From Paraktedonobacter sp039923935 (lineage in GTDB: Bacteria; Chloroflexota; Ktedonobacteria; Ktedonobacterales; Ktedonobacteraceae): 13,006 bases of DNA. How positions within the stretch are numbered: the first letter of the stretch is position 1; each line of letters starts with the position of its first letter. The DNA lies in NCBI GenBank assembly GCA_039923935.1, contig JBDTBU010000370.1:1-13006 (forward strand), given 5' to 3'. The notes beneath the pieces are model-generated. The model ran no database searches and was not told where the DNA came from. It saw only the letters and a list, made by a program, of their open reading frames with translations. The position numbers and the translations under genes were made by a program. Shown piece by piece: positions 6,360-12,391 of this stretch.

Positions 6360-6394
6360 CACAAGGATATCCTTTGCATTCTTGTGCCCTTTTT
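6360..6394 (+). terminator. Probable intrinsic terminator after the tail-anchored protein gene
   Basis: CACAAG (6360-6365) pairs with CTTGTG (6381-6386), and CCC plus five T follow (6390-6394). The loop contains the palindrome AAGGATATCCTT, which could form its own stem. The T run ends immediately before the stop codon of the convergent gene on the minus strand. Confidence 0.5.
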
Positions 6395-7336
6395 CTACGC
6401 ACCGACGGCAGGTATCCCATGCAGTTCGCGGGCGTGACGCACAGCTTTGATGATGGCTCGTGCCAGGACAGTCGCGGCTGCGGCCCCGATCAGGCTGGTT
6501 TGTAGGGCTGCGCTCTGCTCGTCCGCACGTTTGGCACGTGGTCCCAGAGCCAGAGCAAAGACGGTATCGCCATCGAACATGGTGTGCGCTGGCCGCAGGG
6601 TCAGGGCCAGGCCGTTATGTGCCATTTGCGCGACTTTGTTGATCTCGTTTTTGCGCAGAGCGGCATTCGTAGCGATGACGGCTATCGTCGTGTTGCCAAA
6701 CGGGCTGCCGAAAATGGCACCGCCCTGGGAATTTCTGGCACCCGCGATAACCTGCTGGTTGTGCGGATCAATGACATCCCCAACCGCGTTGACGACAACG
6801 ATGGCCCCGACAATCAGATCATCGTCCAGTTGTATGCTGGCTGAACCCAGGCCGCCTTTCATCATAAAGGCCGGTCCGCTTAGCTTGCCCACAGTCGCGC
6901 CTGTGCCAGCACCAATATTGCCCTGAAGCGTGGCCTCACTGCTGGCTTGTTGGCAGGCCCGATAGCCCGCCTCGGCATCAGGGCGCACACGAGCTGACCC
7001 CAACGCCAAATCGAAAATGGCGGCTGCGGGAACGATAGGCACACGTGCAAAGCCAGTGTCAAAGCCCTGGCCCTGCTCCTCCAAGTAGCGCATGACCCCG
7101 CTAGCTGCGTCCAACCCGAAGGCGCTGCCGCCAGTCAACAGGACTCCATGCACTTCCTCAACCATGTGCATGGGACGTAAAACATCTGTCTCGCGTGTGG
7201 CTGGCGCACCCCCACGCACATCCACACCGCCTACCGCCGGGTGAGCGCAAAGAACAACGGTGCAGCCAGTTGCCGCCTCCAGGTTGGTGTCATGCCCCAC
7301 GCGAATACCGGGCACATCGGTGATATCATCATGCAT
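6395..7336 (-). CDS. P1 family peptidase (S58; NylC/DmpA-like N-terminal-nucleophile hydrolase)
   Basis: 313 residues of the P1/S58 family, which also contains aminopeptidase DmpA, beta-aminopeptidases and the nylon-oligomer hydrolase NylC. They are made as precursors and cut themselves to expose the nucleophile. Family blocks are present: ITDVPGIRVGH (5-15), the Gly-rich DVRGGAPATRETD (39-51), LTGGSAFGLDAASGVM (67-82) and GNIGAGTGATVGK (139-151). The self-cleavage region is FGNTTIAVIATNA (213-225). An Asn215/Thr216 cut would match the Asn-Thr junction of NylC rather than the Gly-Ser of DmpA. There is no signal peptide, so it acts in the cytoplasm. The ATG at 7336 has a modest AAAGGA ahead. 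It diverges from a TetR gene with a palindrome on its own predicted start site, suggesting local control. The natural substrate cannot be read from sequence. Confidence 0.87.
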   Translation of the reverse strand: MHDDITDVPGIRVGHDTNLEAATGCTVVLCAHPAVGGVDVRGGAPATRETDVLRPMHMVEEVHGVLLTGGSAFGLDAASGVMRYLEEQGQGFDTGFARVPIVPAAAIFDLALGSARVRPDAEAGYRACQQASSEATLQGNIGAGTGATVGKLSGPAFMMKGGLGSASIQLDDDLIVGAIVVVNAVGDVIDPHNQQVIAGARNSQGGAIFGSPFGNTTIAVIATNAALRKNEINKVAQMAHNGLALTLRPAHTMFDGDTVFALALGPRAKRADEQSAALQTSLIGAAAATVLARAIIKAVRHARELHGIPAVGA

Positions 7337-7407
7337 AAACTAGCGATCCTTTCCTAAATGCTACTATTTTGATGCAAAAATAAACACACCATTATGAGTA
7401 TTCTATC

Positions 7408-7451
7408 AAAACATCAGTGTTTTATTATATCTTTTTGAAAATCTTTTACAA
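7408..7451 (-). promoter_or_regulatory. Peptidase promoter with palindrome over the start site
   Basis: TTGTAA (7446-7451), a 16-bp spacer and a perfect TATAAT (7424-7429). Directly after the -10, AAAACA-TCAG-TGTTTT (7408-7423) is a perfect 6-bp inverted repeat covering the expected transcription start. That position is typical of a repressor operator, and the divergent TetR protein is the obvious candidate to bind it (inference). Confidence 0.6.
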
Positions 7452-7475
7452 AACGTCAGATTTGATCGGCAAGCA

Positions 7476-7504
7476 TTGACAATTGCACGCTTCCATGTTA
7501 TCCT
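7476..7504 (+). promoter_or_regulatory. Promoter of the TetR gene
   Basis: A perfect -35 TTGACA (7476-7481), 17-bp spacer and TATCCT (7499-7504). Transcription would start near 7511, about 75 nt before the ATG at 7586, and could continue into the isomerase-fold gene downstream. Confidence 0.65.
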
Positions 7505-7516
7505 ATCATCGTTAGG

Positions 7517-7558
7517 TAAATCTATGTAGAATAGGAAACCCTAATATACATAGTATTA
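7517..7558. repeat. Imperfect 12-bp inverted repeat in the TetR leader (candidate operator)
   Basis: TAAATCTATGTA (7517-7528) and TACATAGTATTA (7547-7558) are inverted copies matching at 10 of 12 positions, including a perfect 7-bp CTATGTA/TACATAG core, with 18 bp between arms. It begins just after the predicted TetR transcription start, fitting an autoregulatory site. It differs in sequence from the palindrome at 7408-7423, so the same protein may not bind both. Confidence 0.5.
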
Positions 7559-7585
7559 TTCCAATTCTCAGAGAGTTGTCAATGT

Positions 7586-8260
7586 ATGAAAGACCAAAAA
7601 ACCATCCTCTCACCTCAAGAGCGTCGGCGGCGCAACCGGGAAGAGATGAGCAATGCCATTCTTGAGGCGTCGCGGCAGGTTATGCGTGAAGAAGGAGTTG
7701 CCGCCCTAAATCTGCAAGAAGTGGCGCGTCGGGTTGGTGTACGCGCTCCGTCCCTCTACGAGTATTTTCCGGGGAAAATGGCCATCTACGACGCGCTCTT
7801 TCGTATGGGCGTGCGCATCTATGCTGAACAAATGAGTCGCATTACTCAAAGCACTGATTCGTTCTGGGCATATGTACAAGCCGTCTTAGAATGCTACATG
7901 ACGTTTGCCCAGGAGTACCCAGAACTGTATCAGCTCGTCCAAGAACGTCCAGTTCCGGGATTTGTCCCCTCCGAGGAAAGTATGGAAGAGAGCCGTCGCT
8001 TACTGACGATGGGTAATGCCATCGTGGAAAAGGGTATTGAGCGGGGAAGCGTTGCACTTGGCATTACAGTCTCACAGGCGCGAGACCTGTTCCTGGCCAT
8101 GATGCATGGACTGACAGCGCTACACATGGCAAATGAACCGCATCTCTCAGTCGGCTCTGGGCGCTTCGGCAGCTTACTCCCAGCAGCACTCGCCCTCTTT
8201 CGTGCAGCGTGGGAGCCAGAATCTTCCCAGTCACAAAGTGAACAGACGAAGAATGATTGA
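7586..8260 (+). CDS. TetR/AcrR family transcriptional regulator
   Basis: 224 residues. A basic N-terminal segment (ERRRRNREE, 12-20) leads into the TetR DNA-binding domain. Helix-turn-helix residues about 42-61 read NLQEVARRVGVRAPSLYEYF, followed by the usual GKMAIYDAL. The C-terminal domain (FAQEYPELYQLVQERPVPGF and MMHGLTALH) resembles the TetR C-terminal family with a WHG-like motif; that subfamily call is tentative. The ATG at 7586 has only a weak GAGAG ahead. It is divergent from the P1 peptidase and 75 bp upstream of an isomerase-fold protein on the same strand, so both are plausible targets. Effector unknown. Confidence 0.9.
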   Translation: MKDQKTILSPQERRRRNREEMSNAILEASRQVMREEGVAALNLQEVARRVGVRAPSLYEYFPGKMAIYDALFRMGVRIYAEQMSRITQSTDSFWAYVQAVLECYMTFAQEYPELYQLVQERPVPGFVPSEESMEESRRLLTMGNAIVEKGIERGSVALGITVSQARDLFLAMMHGLTALHMANEPHLSVGSGRFGSLLPAALALFRAAWEPESSQSQSEQTKND

Positions 8261-8335
8261 TGGCTCGTGGTTTCTCACCCAGTGTTTTTAATCCCTTGTA
8301 CAGCAGTGATAAAATTACTCATCAGGAGAATAATC

Positions 8336-9205
8336 ATGCAAGCAGCTAACAAAACGCAAAAGAGTGATCCTATCGCGCATTCCACTTGTGAACAAGCAGC
8401 AACCATCCCAGCGCTTACACATCAGGAGGCGAGAACTATGGCAACGCTCGAACTTGAACGTTTCCTCGCACTTGTCACTTCTCTCTCGCTTGACGATTGG
8501 GAAAAGCCCACAGCCTGCCCCCTTTGGAACGTTCAGCAGATGCTTGCTCATGTGACAGGGGCAGCCGCTTCCTATGCACGCTGGTCAGAATTCAAACGCC
8601 AGAATAGTCTCAGGGTCCAACGACCCTACCGAGCTTCTGGCCTCTCATACCTCGACAGCCTGAATCAAATTCAGGTCAATGATCGAGTACAGGCCACACC
8701 TGCCGCGTTGATTGACGAACTGCGAGCGGTGGGACCACGAGCTATTGCCACACGAGCAAAGCTCCCTGCCTTGCTGCGTGCTATTCGTCTGCCAATACCG
8801 GGAACTGGAGGGATTACTGCGATTGGCTATCTGACAGACCTCATCTATACACGCGACATGTGGATGCATCGGCTAGATATCTGCCAAACCACGCACTGTG
8901 AGATGAGCATGACCACTGAACATGATGGTCGTATTACTGCGCTGGTGATCCGCGATCTGGTAAAGCAGTTCGTGCCACCTCTGCGCAAAGCAAGCATCGT
9001 CTACACGCTTACGGGAACTGGCGGGGGCACATGGCAATTCGGGCAAAAGGGGTCTGCTCTGACCTCGATAAAGATGGATGCCCTGGACTTTCACCGTCTG
9101 GCATCAGGACGTCTTACCCCAGAAGAGGCGTGGTCATATACCTCTATAGATGGTGATACGGCTCTTGCACGCGAGATCATCAATCGCACCAAGGTTCTTT
9201 ATTAA
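8336..9205 (+). CDS. Maleylpyruvate isomerase/DinB-fold protein (TIGR03083-like)
   Basis: 289 residues from ATG 8336, which has GGAG seven bases ahead. The N-terminal half fits the mycothiol-dependent maleylpyruvate isomerase fold, a four-helix metal-binding bundle: LSLDDWEKPTACPLWNVQQMLAHVTGAA (50-77) matches the W-PT-CP-W-V---LAH core. H72, D174 and H178 (in YTRDMWMHRLDI) are in the places of the His, Glu, His zinc ligands of the characterised enzyme. The C-terminal part (TGTGGGTWQF, then DALDFHRLASGR) resembles the SCP2-like domain often fused to this fold. Such proteins act in thiol-dependent isomerisation or detoxification, but most are uncharacterised, and a mycothiol partner is not assured here. 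A second ATG at 8438 has an even better AGGAGG and would give 255 residues, cutting into the first helix. It probably shares a transcript with the TetR gene. Confidence 0.75.
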   Translation: MQAANKTQKSDPIAHSTCEQAATIPALTHQEARTMATLELERFLALVTSLSLDDWEKPTACPLWNVQQMLAHVTGAAASYARWSEFKRQNSLRVQRPYRASGLSYLDSLNQIQVNDRVQATPAALIDELRAVGPRAIATRAKLPALLRAIRLPIPGTGGITAIGYLTDLIYTRDMWMHRLDICQTTHCEMSMTTEHDGRITALVIRDLVKQFVPPLRKASIVYTLTGTGGGTWQFGQKGSALTSIKMDALDFHRLASGRLTPEEAWSYTSIDGDTALAREIINRTKVLY

Positions 9206-9206
9206 G

Positions 9207-9276
9207 ATTATACAAGTGTGCGATGCAAACGGCTCATTCCACGGAATGAGCCGTTTGCATCGCACACTTGTATAAT
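9207..9276. repeat. Perfect 34-bp inverted repeat (70-bp palindrome)
   Basis: Bases 9207-9240 and 9243-9276 are exact reverse complements, with only AC between, so RNA from either strand would fold into a 33-34 bp unbroken stem. It begins one base after the TAA of the isomerase-fold gene and ends 57 bp before the stop of the convergent gene. No T run follows on either strand, so it is not a classic intrinsic terminator, though it lies where a bidirectional one would be. A palindromic mobile element or an RNase III target are alternatives. Confidence 0.9.
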
Positions 9277-9333
9277 GATTGGATGGAGATGGTTCGGTTT
9301 TTCTCCGTGATGATCGAGATGAGCCTGCAATAG

Positions 9334-9828
9334 CTATTGTGGAAGTTTCAAGGCCAACGCGCAGTCCTGAAGCGCTTGAGCAATTTCGGCTTCAGCGCGT
9401 GCTTTGCTCAAGCCGAGAAAGCCATTGGATTGCACTTTATGCATCACCTCGCTGGCAATCTGCAAAAGCCAGCGTTTATATTCTTCGGCCTCTTGGGGCT
9501 GGCTTTTCTCGTTTAAAATACCTATAGCTTGCTCACACATCTGGTTTCTGACACGTATTGCATCCTCTTTACCATGCCCCTGGTACTTTTCGAAGAGGTC
9601 ATTATGCCCCTGATGATCTCCGCCCTTGAGAGCAAAAAGTGTCTGGATGCATTCGTTGTCGGGAAATTGCCTGCTGGTATCGCGCACAATCATGTAGAGC
9701 GAAAGCGCTGTTGAGACCACTTTAAGTGCACTCCCGTGGACAACTACCAGGGAGGTTCCAGCAACTACAAATGGGAGAGCAAAAAGAAATTCCGCTTCTT
9801 CGGGCGTGAAGTCTGTGGCTTTAGTCAT
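9334..9828 (-). CDS. Hypothetical protein, 164 residues
   Basis: The ATG at 9828 has a textbook AAGGAG (9837-9842) eight bases ahead, so this is very likely expressed. The N-terminal third contains FTPEEAEFLFALPFVVAG (7-24) and is hydrophobic to about residue 50, but with Glu, His and Lys interspersed. It is more like buried or amphipathic helices than a clear membrane anchor. The C-terminal two thirds are charged and helical (Lys, Glu, Gln-rich, ending in ALALKLPQ). I do not recognise a family. It lies 109 bp downstream of the tandem-MerR gene on the same strand and converges on the isomerase-fold gene across the long palindrome. Control by the neighbouring MerR protein is possible, but nothing shows it. 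Confidence 0.75.
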   Translation of the reverse strand: MTKATDFTPEEAEFLFALPFVVAGTSLVVVHGSALKVVSTALSLYMIVRDTSRQFPDNECIQTLFALKGGDHQGHNDLFEKYQGHGKEDAIRVRNQMCEQAIGILNEKSQPQEAEEYKRWLLQIASEVMHKVQSNGFLGLSKARAEAEIAQALQDCALALKLPQ

Positions 9829-9874
9829 GATGATTACTCCTTCTCAAACGGTGTACAGATCAGATTTCACACGA

Positions 9875-9903
9875 AGTATACATACTATTGTATCTAAAAA
9901 CAA
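9875..9903 (-). promoter_or_regulatory. Candidate promoter of the 164-residue protein gene
   Basis: TTGTTT (9898-9903), 17-bp spacer, TATACT (9875-9880). The bases AGTAT-GT-ATACT form a small dyad overlapping the -10. The -35 is weak (three of six). Confidence 0.35.
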
Positions 9904-9937
9904 GCTAACGCCATTTGCTTTCTCCAAAGGCAGTCTC

Positions 9938-10663
9938 TCAGAGAAGCTCTCCGTAAAACTCACTCACATAGCGCTGAAAGACGGGCAAGGCTTCAATGCA
10001 TACCCAGCTTGCCCGCTTCAGTTCCTCGCGCTTCTTCTCTACGGCTACAATGGCTTTCTCTGGTTGACCCGCTGCCAGTTCGTCAAGCACTGGCAGGATG
10101 ATGTTGAAATCATAGCCAGCCTCTCTGAGCAAGACCACCACGCGCAGGCGACCCATCTGTTGCTCGTCATAGAGGCGGTAGCGGCTGCTCTGGTCGCGGA
10201 GCGGGTGCAAAAGACCCTGCTGTTCCCAGAAATGCAGGGCCGAAACTCGCACACCTACCTGTTTGGCTGCCTCTCCCACGCGGAGCCGTTGGGGATGGCG
10301 GGTGCTTTGCAGAGAAGCGGATTGCGCAGCCAAAGCACGCAGGGCTGTTAGCGTCTGCTCCATCTGGAAACGTTTACTGGCAAGTTCGGCGTGGTGCGTG
10401 TCGATAATCGCAAGCGCGGCTGAAAGGTCGCCCCGATGAAGCGCCTGCATGATCGCTGGCGTCCGCTGCCAACCGTAGCCACTGAGCAGGCTGCGGGCGG
10501 TTTTGAGAGCAGCAAGATGGTGTTGTGTGTAGAGACGGTAGCCAGCCGGGCTGCGCTGTACTTGCGGGATCAAACCACTGGCTTCGTAATTGCGCACCTG
10601 TTGGACGCTGATCTGTCCAGCCAGTGCCAGATCGTGTGTACGCAGATAGGAATGAGCTGTCAT
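9938..10663 (-). CDS. Tandem MerR-family transcriptional regulator (two MerR domains)
   Basis: 241 residues from ATG 10663, chosen because GGGGGT lies just ahead and the fold begins at once. Longer in-frame starts run into nfi. Two complete MerR-type winged-helix modules are visible: residues about 7-70, with VQQVRNYEASGLIPQVQRSP then AGYRLY, and 127-197, with VSALHFWEQQGLLHPLRDQS then SRYRLYDEQQMGRL. A helical linker (85-125) joins them, and each module is followed by the long helix that MerR proteins use to dimerise. The last 40 residues are helical. There is no Cys cluster for metal sensing (one Cys, residue 222), so an organic or unknown effector is likelier. A normal MerR has one DNA-binding domain and acts as a dimer; this one could bind both operator halves as a monomer. 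It resembles the two-domain TioE-type regulators. Confidence 0.87.
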   Translation of the reverse strand: MTAHSYLRTHDLALAGQISVQQVRNYEASGLIPQVQRSPAGYRLYTQHHLAALKTARSLLSGYGWQRTPAIMQALHRGDLSAALAIIDTHHAELASKRFQMEQTLTALRALAAQSASLQSTRHPQRLRVGEAAKQVGVRVSALHFWEQQGLLHPLRDQSSRYRLYDEQQMGRLRVVVLLREAGYDFNIILPVLDELAAGQPEKAIVAVEKKREELKRASWVCIEALPVFQRYVSEFYGELL

Positions 10664-10790
10664 GTAAAACCCCCAAGTTCCTTTAGACACTTTCCTTTCT
10701 GCTTGATTTTCATTTTCTGAAAGGATTGTCCTCCTCATTTTGGTCGGTTTGGCAGCTCGATCCATGCTTTCGTCGAAAACAATGCGCTCG

Positions 10791-11465
10791 CTACTGCTCA
10801 CCTTCACGCCAAGCATTGTCTTTCGAGAGCTTATCAGCTTGGCGCGTCGTCTCAGGCAAACGATAGCCGCGTCCGCAGGCCAGAACATACTTGATGCTGC
10901 TCGCCAAACTGATTTTATGGCCCGATGAGATAAACATGGGCTTGACCTTTGCACGCGTGCGTAGTACTGCCCCGATGGTTTCGTGGCGGTCTATCAATGG
11001 CGACCAGTCCCCGACTGCTTCTCCAACCGGCTCGTATGTGCCTATAAACAGCGATTTGGCGCAGCCAATAGTCGGCGTGTCTATCCATAAACCCAAGTGC
11101 GCGGCGATACCCAAGCGGCGCGGGTGCGCGATCCCTTGCCCATCGGCCATCACTAGGTCAGGTTTTTGTTTGAGTTGTTGCAACGTGCCCAGCACACTCG
11201 GCAGTTCGCGGAAGGAGAGCAACCCTGGAATATAGGGCATACGCAACGGCTCCTCGTAGACATGTTTCTCCAGGATCACCAGATCAGGATAGGAGAACAA
11301 CACCACTGCCGCACGCGCCATGCCGTTCCCTTCGTTGATTGCCATATCAACTCCGGCTACGTAGCGCACCTCGCCTAACTGGTCTTCCAGCACAATTTTG
11401 CTGGCTAGCTCCCGTTGCAACGCCTTTGCCTCGTCTAGCCCCACATTCCATGTGTGTAATGTCAT
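10791..11465 (-). CDS. nfi: Endonuclease V (deoxyinosine 3' endonuclease)
   Basis: 224 residues, normal for the family. Endonuclease V nicks DNA at the second phosphodiester bond 3' of deoxyinosine to start repair of deaminated adenine; some homologues prefer inosine in RNA. Visible motifs: RYVAGVDMA with catalytic Asp40, MPYIPGLLSFRE (76-87) with the strand-separating wedge PYIPG and catalytic Glu87, MADGQGIAHPRRLGIAAHLG (106-125) with Asp108 and His114, and GCAKSLFIG (134-142). All expected metal-binding acidic residues are present. The ATG at 11465 is only 4 nt after the stop of the methyltransferase gene, so the two are almost certainly co-transcribed and probably coupled. The C-terminal tail is basic and divergent. 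Confidence 0.95.
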   Translation of the reverse strand: MTLHTWNVGLDEAKALQRELASKIVLEDQLGEVRYVAGVDMAINEGNGMARAAVVLFSYPDLVILEKHVYEEPLRMPYIPGLLSFRELPSVLGTLQQLKQKPDLVMADGQGIAHPRRLGIAAHLGLWIDTPTIGCAKSLFIGTYEPVGEAVGDWSPLIDRHETIGAVLRTRAKVKPMFISSGHKISLASSIKYVLACGRGYRLPETTRQADKLSKDNAWREGEQ

Positions 11466-11469
11466 AGGA

Positions 11470-12228
11470 CTACCGCGCTTCCGTAATAAAGATCATGCGG
11501 GGACTCTCATGCTCGTATGGCCCGAAATCGTAGTTACCATACACATTTTTAATGTGAAAACCCGCCTGCTCCAAAAGCAGATCAGTCTCGTTGCGTTCAA
11601 AAAGATACAGGCTGGTCTGCGAAATCGTGCGCTGTACGGCCTCACCCTGGCGGTGGACCTCGTAGAAATGCGTCAAATCCAACAGATGCTGGGTGTTCGC
11701 CGAGGCTGGGCTGAGGAAGTGCGTCACGTAGCTACCATCTGCTTGCTGCCACGTTCCCTGATGCAGCATTTGCCCGCTCAAATGCTCCATATACCGTGCA
11801 TCGTCATTGCTGATATCCAGAACAAAGGTCGCTCCCATGCTCAAATGCTGGCGGATCGCGGCCAGCGCCTGCTGCTGCTGACGCCGTGTGATAATATGCC
11901 CAAATGAGCCAAGCGCAACGATAGCCAGACGATATTTATCAGGCAATTGGAGCGTACACATATCCTGCTGAACAAGCTGGCAACGGTCTGCGGACCCGGC
12001 TTTCTCCAGTTCCTGATGTGCGAGAGCGAGCATACCCGCCGAAGTATCCACGCCCGTCAGCGTATAGCCGTCATGTGCCAGCGGCAGCAACAAACGTCCG
12101 CTGCCGCACGCCAGTTCCAAAATCTTGCCTCCGCACAGCTCAGCGAAGTTGCGATACATATCCAGATCTTCGTCAAAGTGCGCGTGTTCAATATCATAAA
12201 ATGGCGCTATAGAATCGTAATCGCTCAT
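11470..12228 (-). CDS. Class I SAM-dependent methyltransferase
   Basis: 252 residues with a Rossmann-like methyltransferase fold: motif I ILELACGSGR (36-45) for SAM binding, TGVDTSAGML (58-67) with Asp61 at the end of the second strand to hold the ribose, then CQLVQQDM and the AIVALGSFGHI strand. The C-terminal part (LYLFERNETDLLLEQAGF, ending SPRMIFITEAR) is typical of small-molecule methyltransferases of this group. The substrate cannot be deduced. The ATG at 12228 has a poor ribosome-binding site (a GAG within GAGAAAAAGCTC). It is the first gene of a tight pair with nfi; I know of no functional link between the two activities, so the pairing may only reflect compact arrangement. Confidence 0.88.
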   Translation of the reverse strand: MSDYDSIAPFYDIEHAHFDEDLDMYRNFAELCGGKILELACGSGRLLLPLAHDGYTLTGVDTSAGMLALAHQELEKAGSADRCQLVQQDMCTLQLPDKYRLAIVALGSFGHIITRRQQQQALAAIRQHLSMGATFVLDISNDDARYMEHLSGQMLHQGTWQQADGSYVTHFLSPASANTQHLLDLTHFYEVHRQGEAVQRTISQTSLYLFERNETDLLLEQAGFHIKNVYGNYDFGPYEHESPRMIFITEAR

Positions 12229-12300
12229 GAGCTTTTTCTCAAATTCCTACCACAAATGCACGAGGGTTGTGAAACACACTCTGCTATTTTCGTTCTTATG

Positions 12301-12347
12301 CGTGCTAGCAAACCCCCTTGCCGATATGTCTGGGACTGTATAGCACG
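12301..12347 (-). promoter_or_regulatory. Inverted repeat upstream of the methyltransferase gene
   Basis: CGTGCTA (12301-12307) and TAGCACG (12341-12347) form a perfect 7-bp pair 33 bp apart, in the 163-bp gap between the membrane protein gene and the methyltransferase gene. It could be a leader stem or an operator. Several TATACT/TATACA -10-like hexamers lie just upstream (12335-12380), none with a good -35. Confidence 0.25.
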
Positions 12348-12391
12348 TTTGTTTTGTGAAACTACTGTTATAGTATACACAAAAAGTGTCT

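Noticed and set aside
9207..9276. Insertion-sequence or MITE interpretation of the long palindrome
   Set aside because: There is no internal sequence between the arms, no recognisable target-site duplication at the ends and no transposase nearby. It stays open as an alternative pending a genome-wide copy search.
9938..10954. Longer 338-residue start for the tandem MerR protein
   Set aside because: The extra N-terminus lies inside the nfi coding region in another frame and has no MerR-like sequence; ATG 10663 has a ribosome-binding site and starts directly at the fold.
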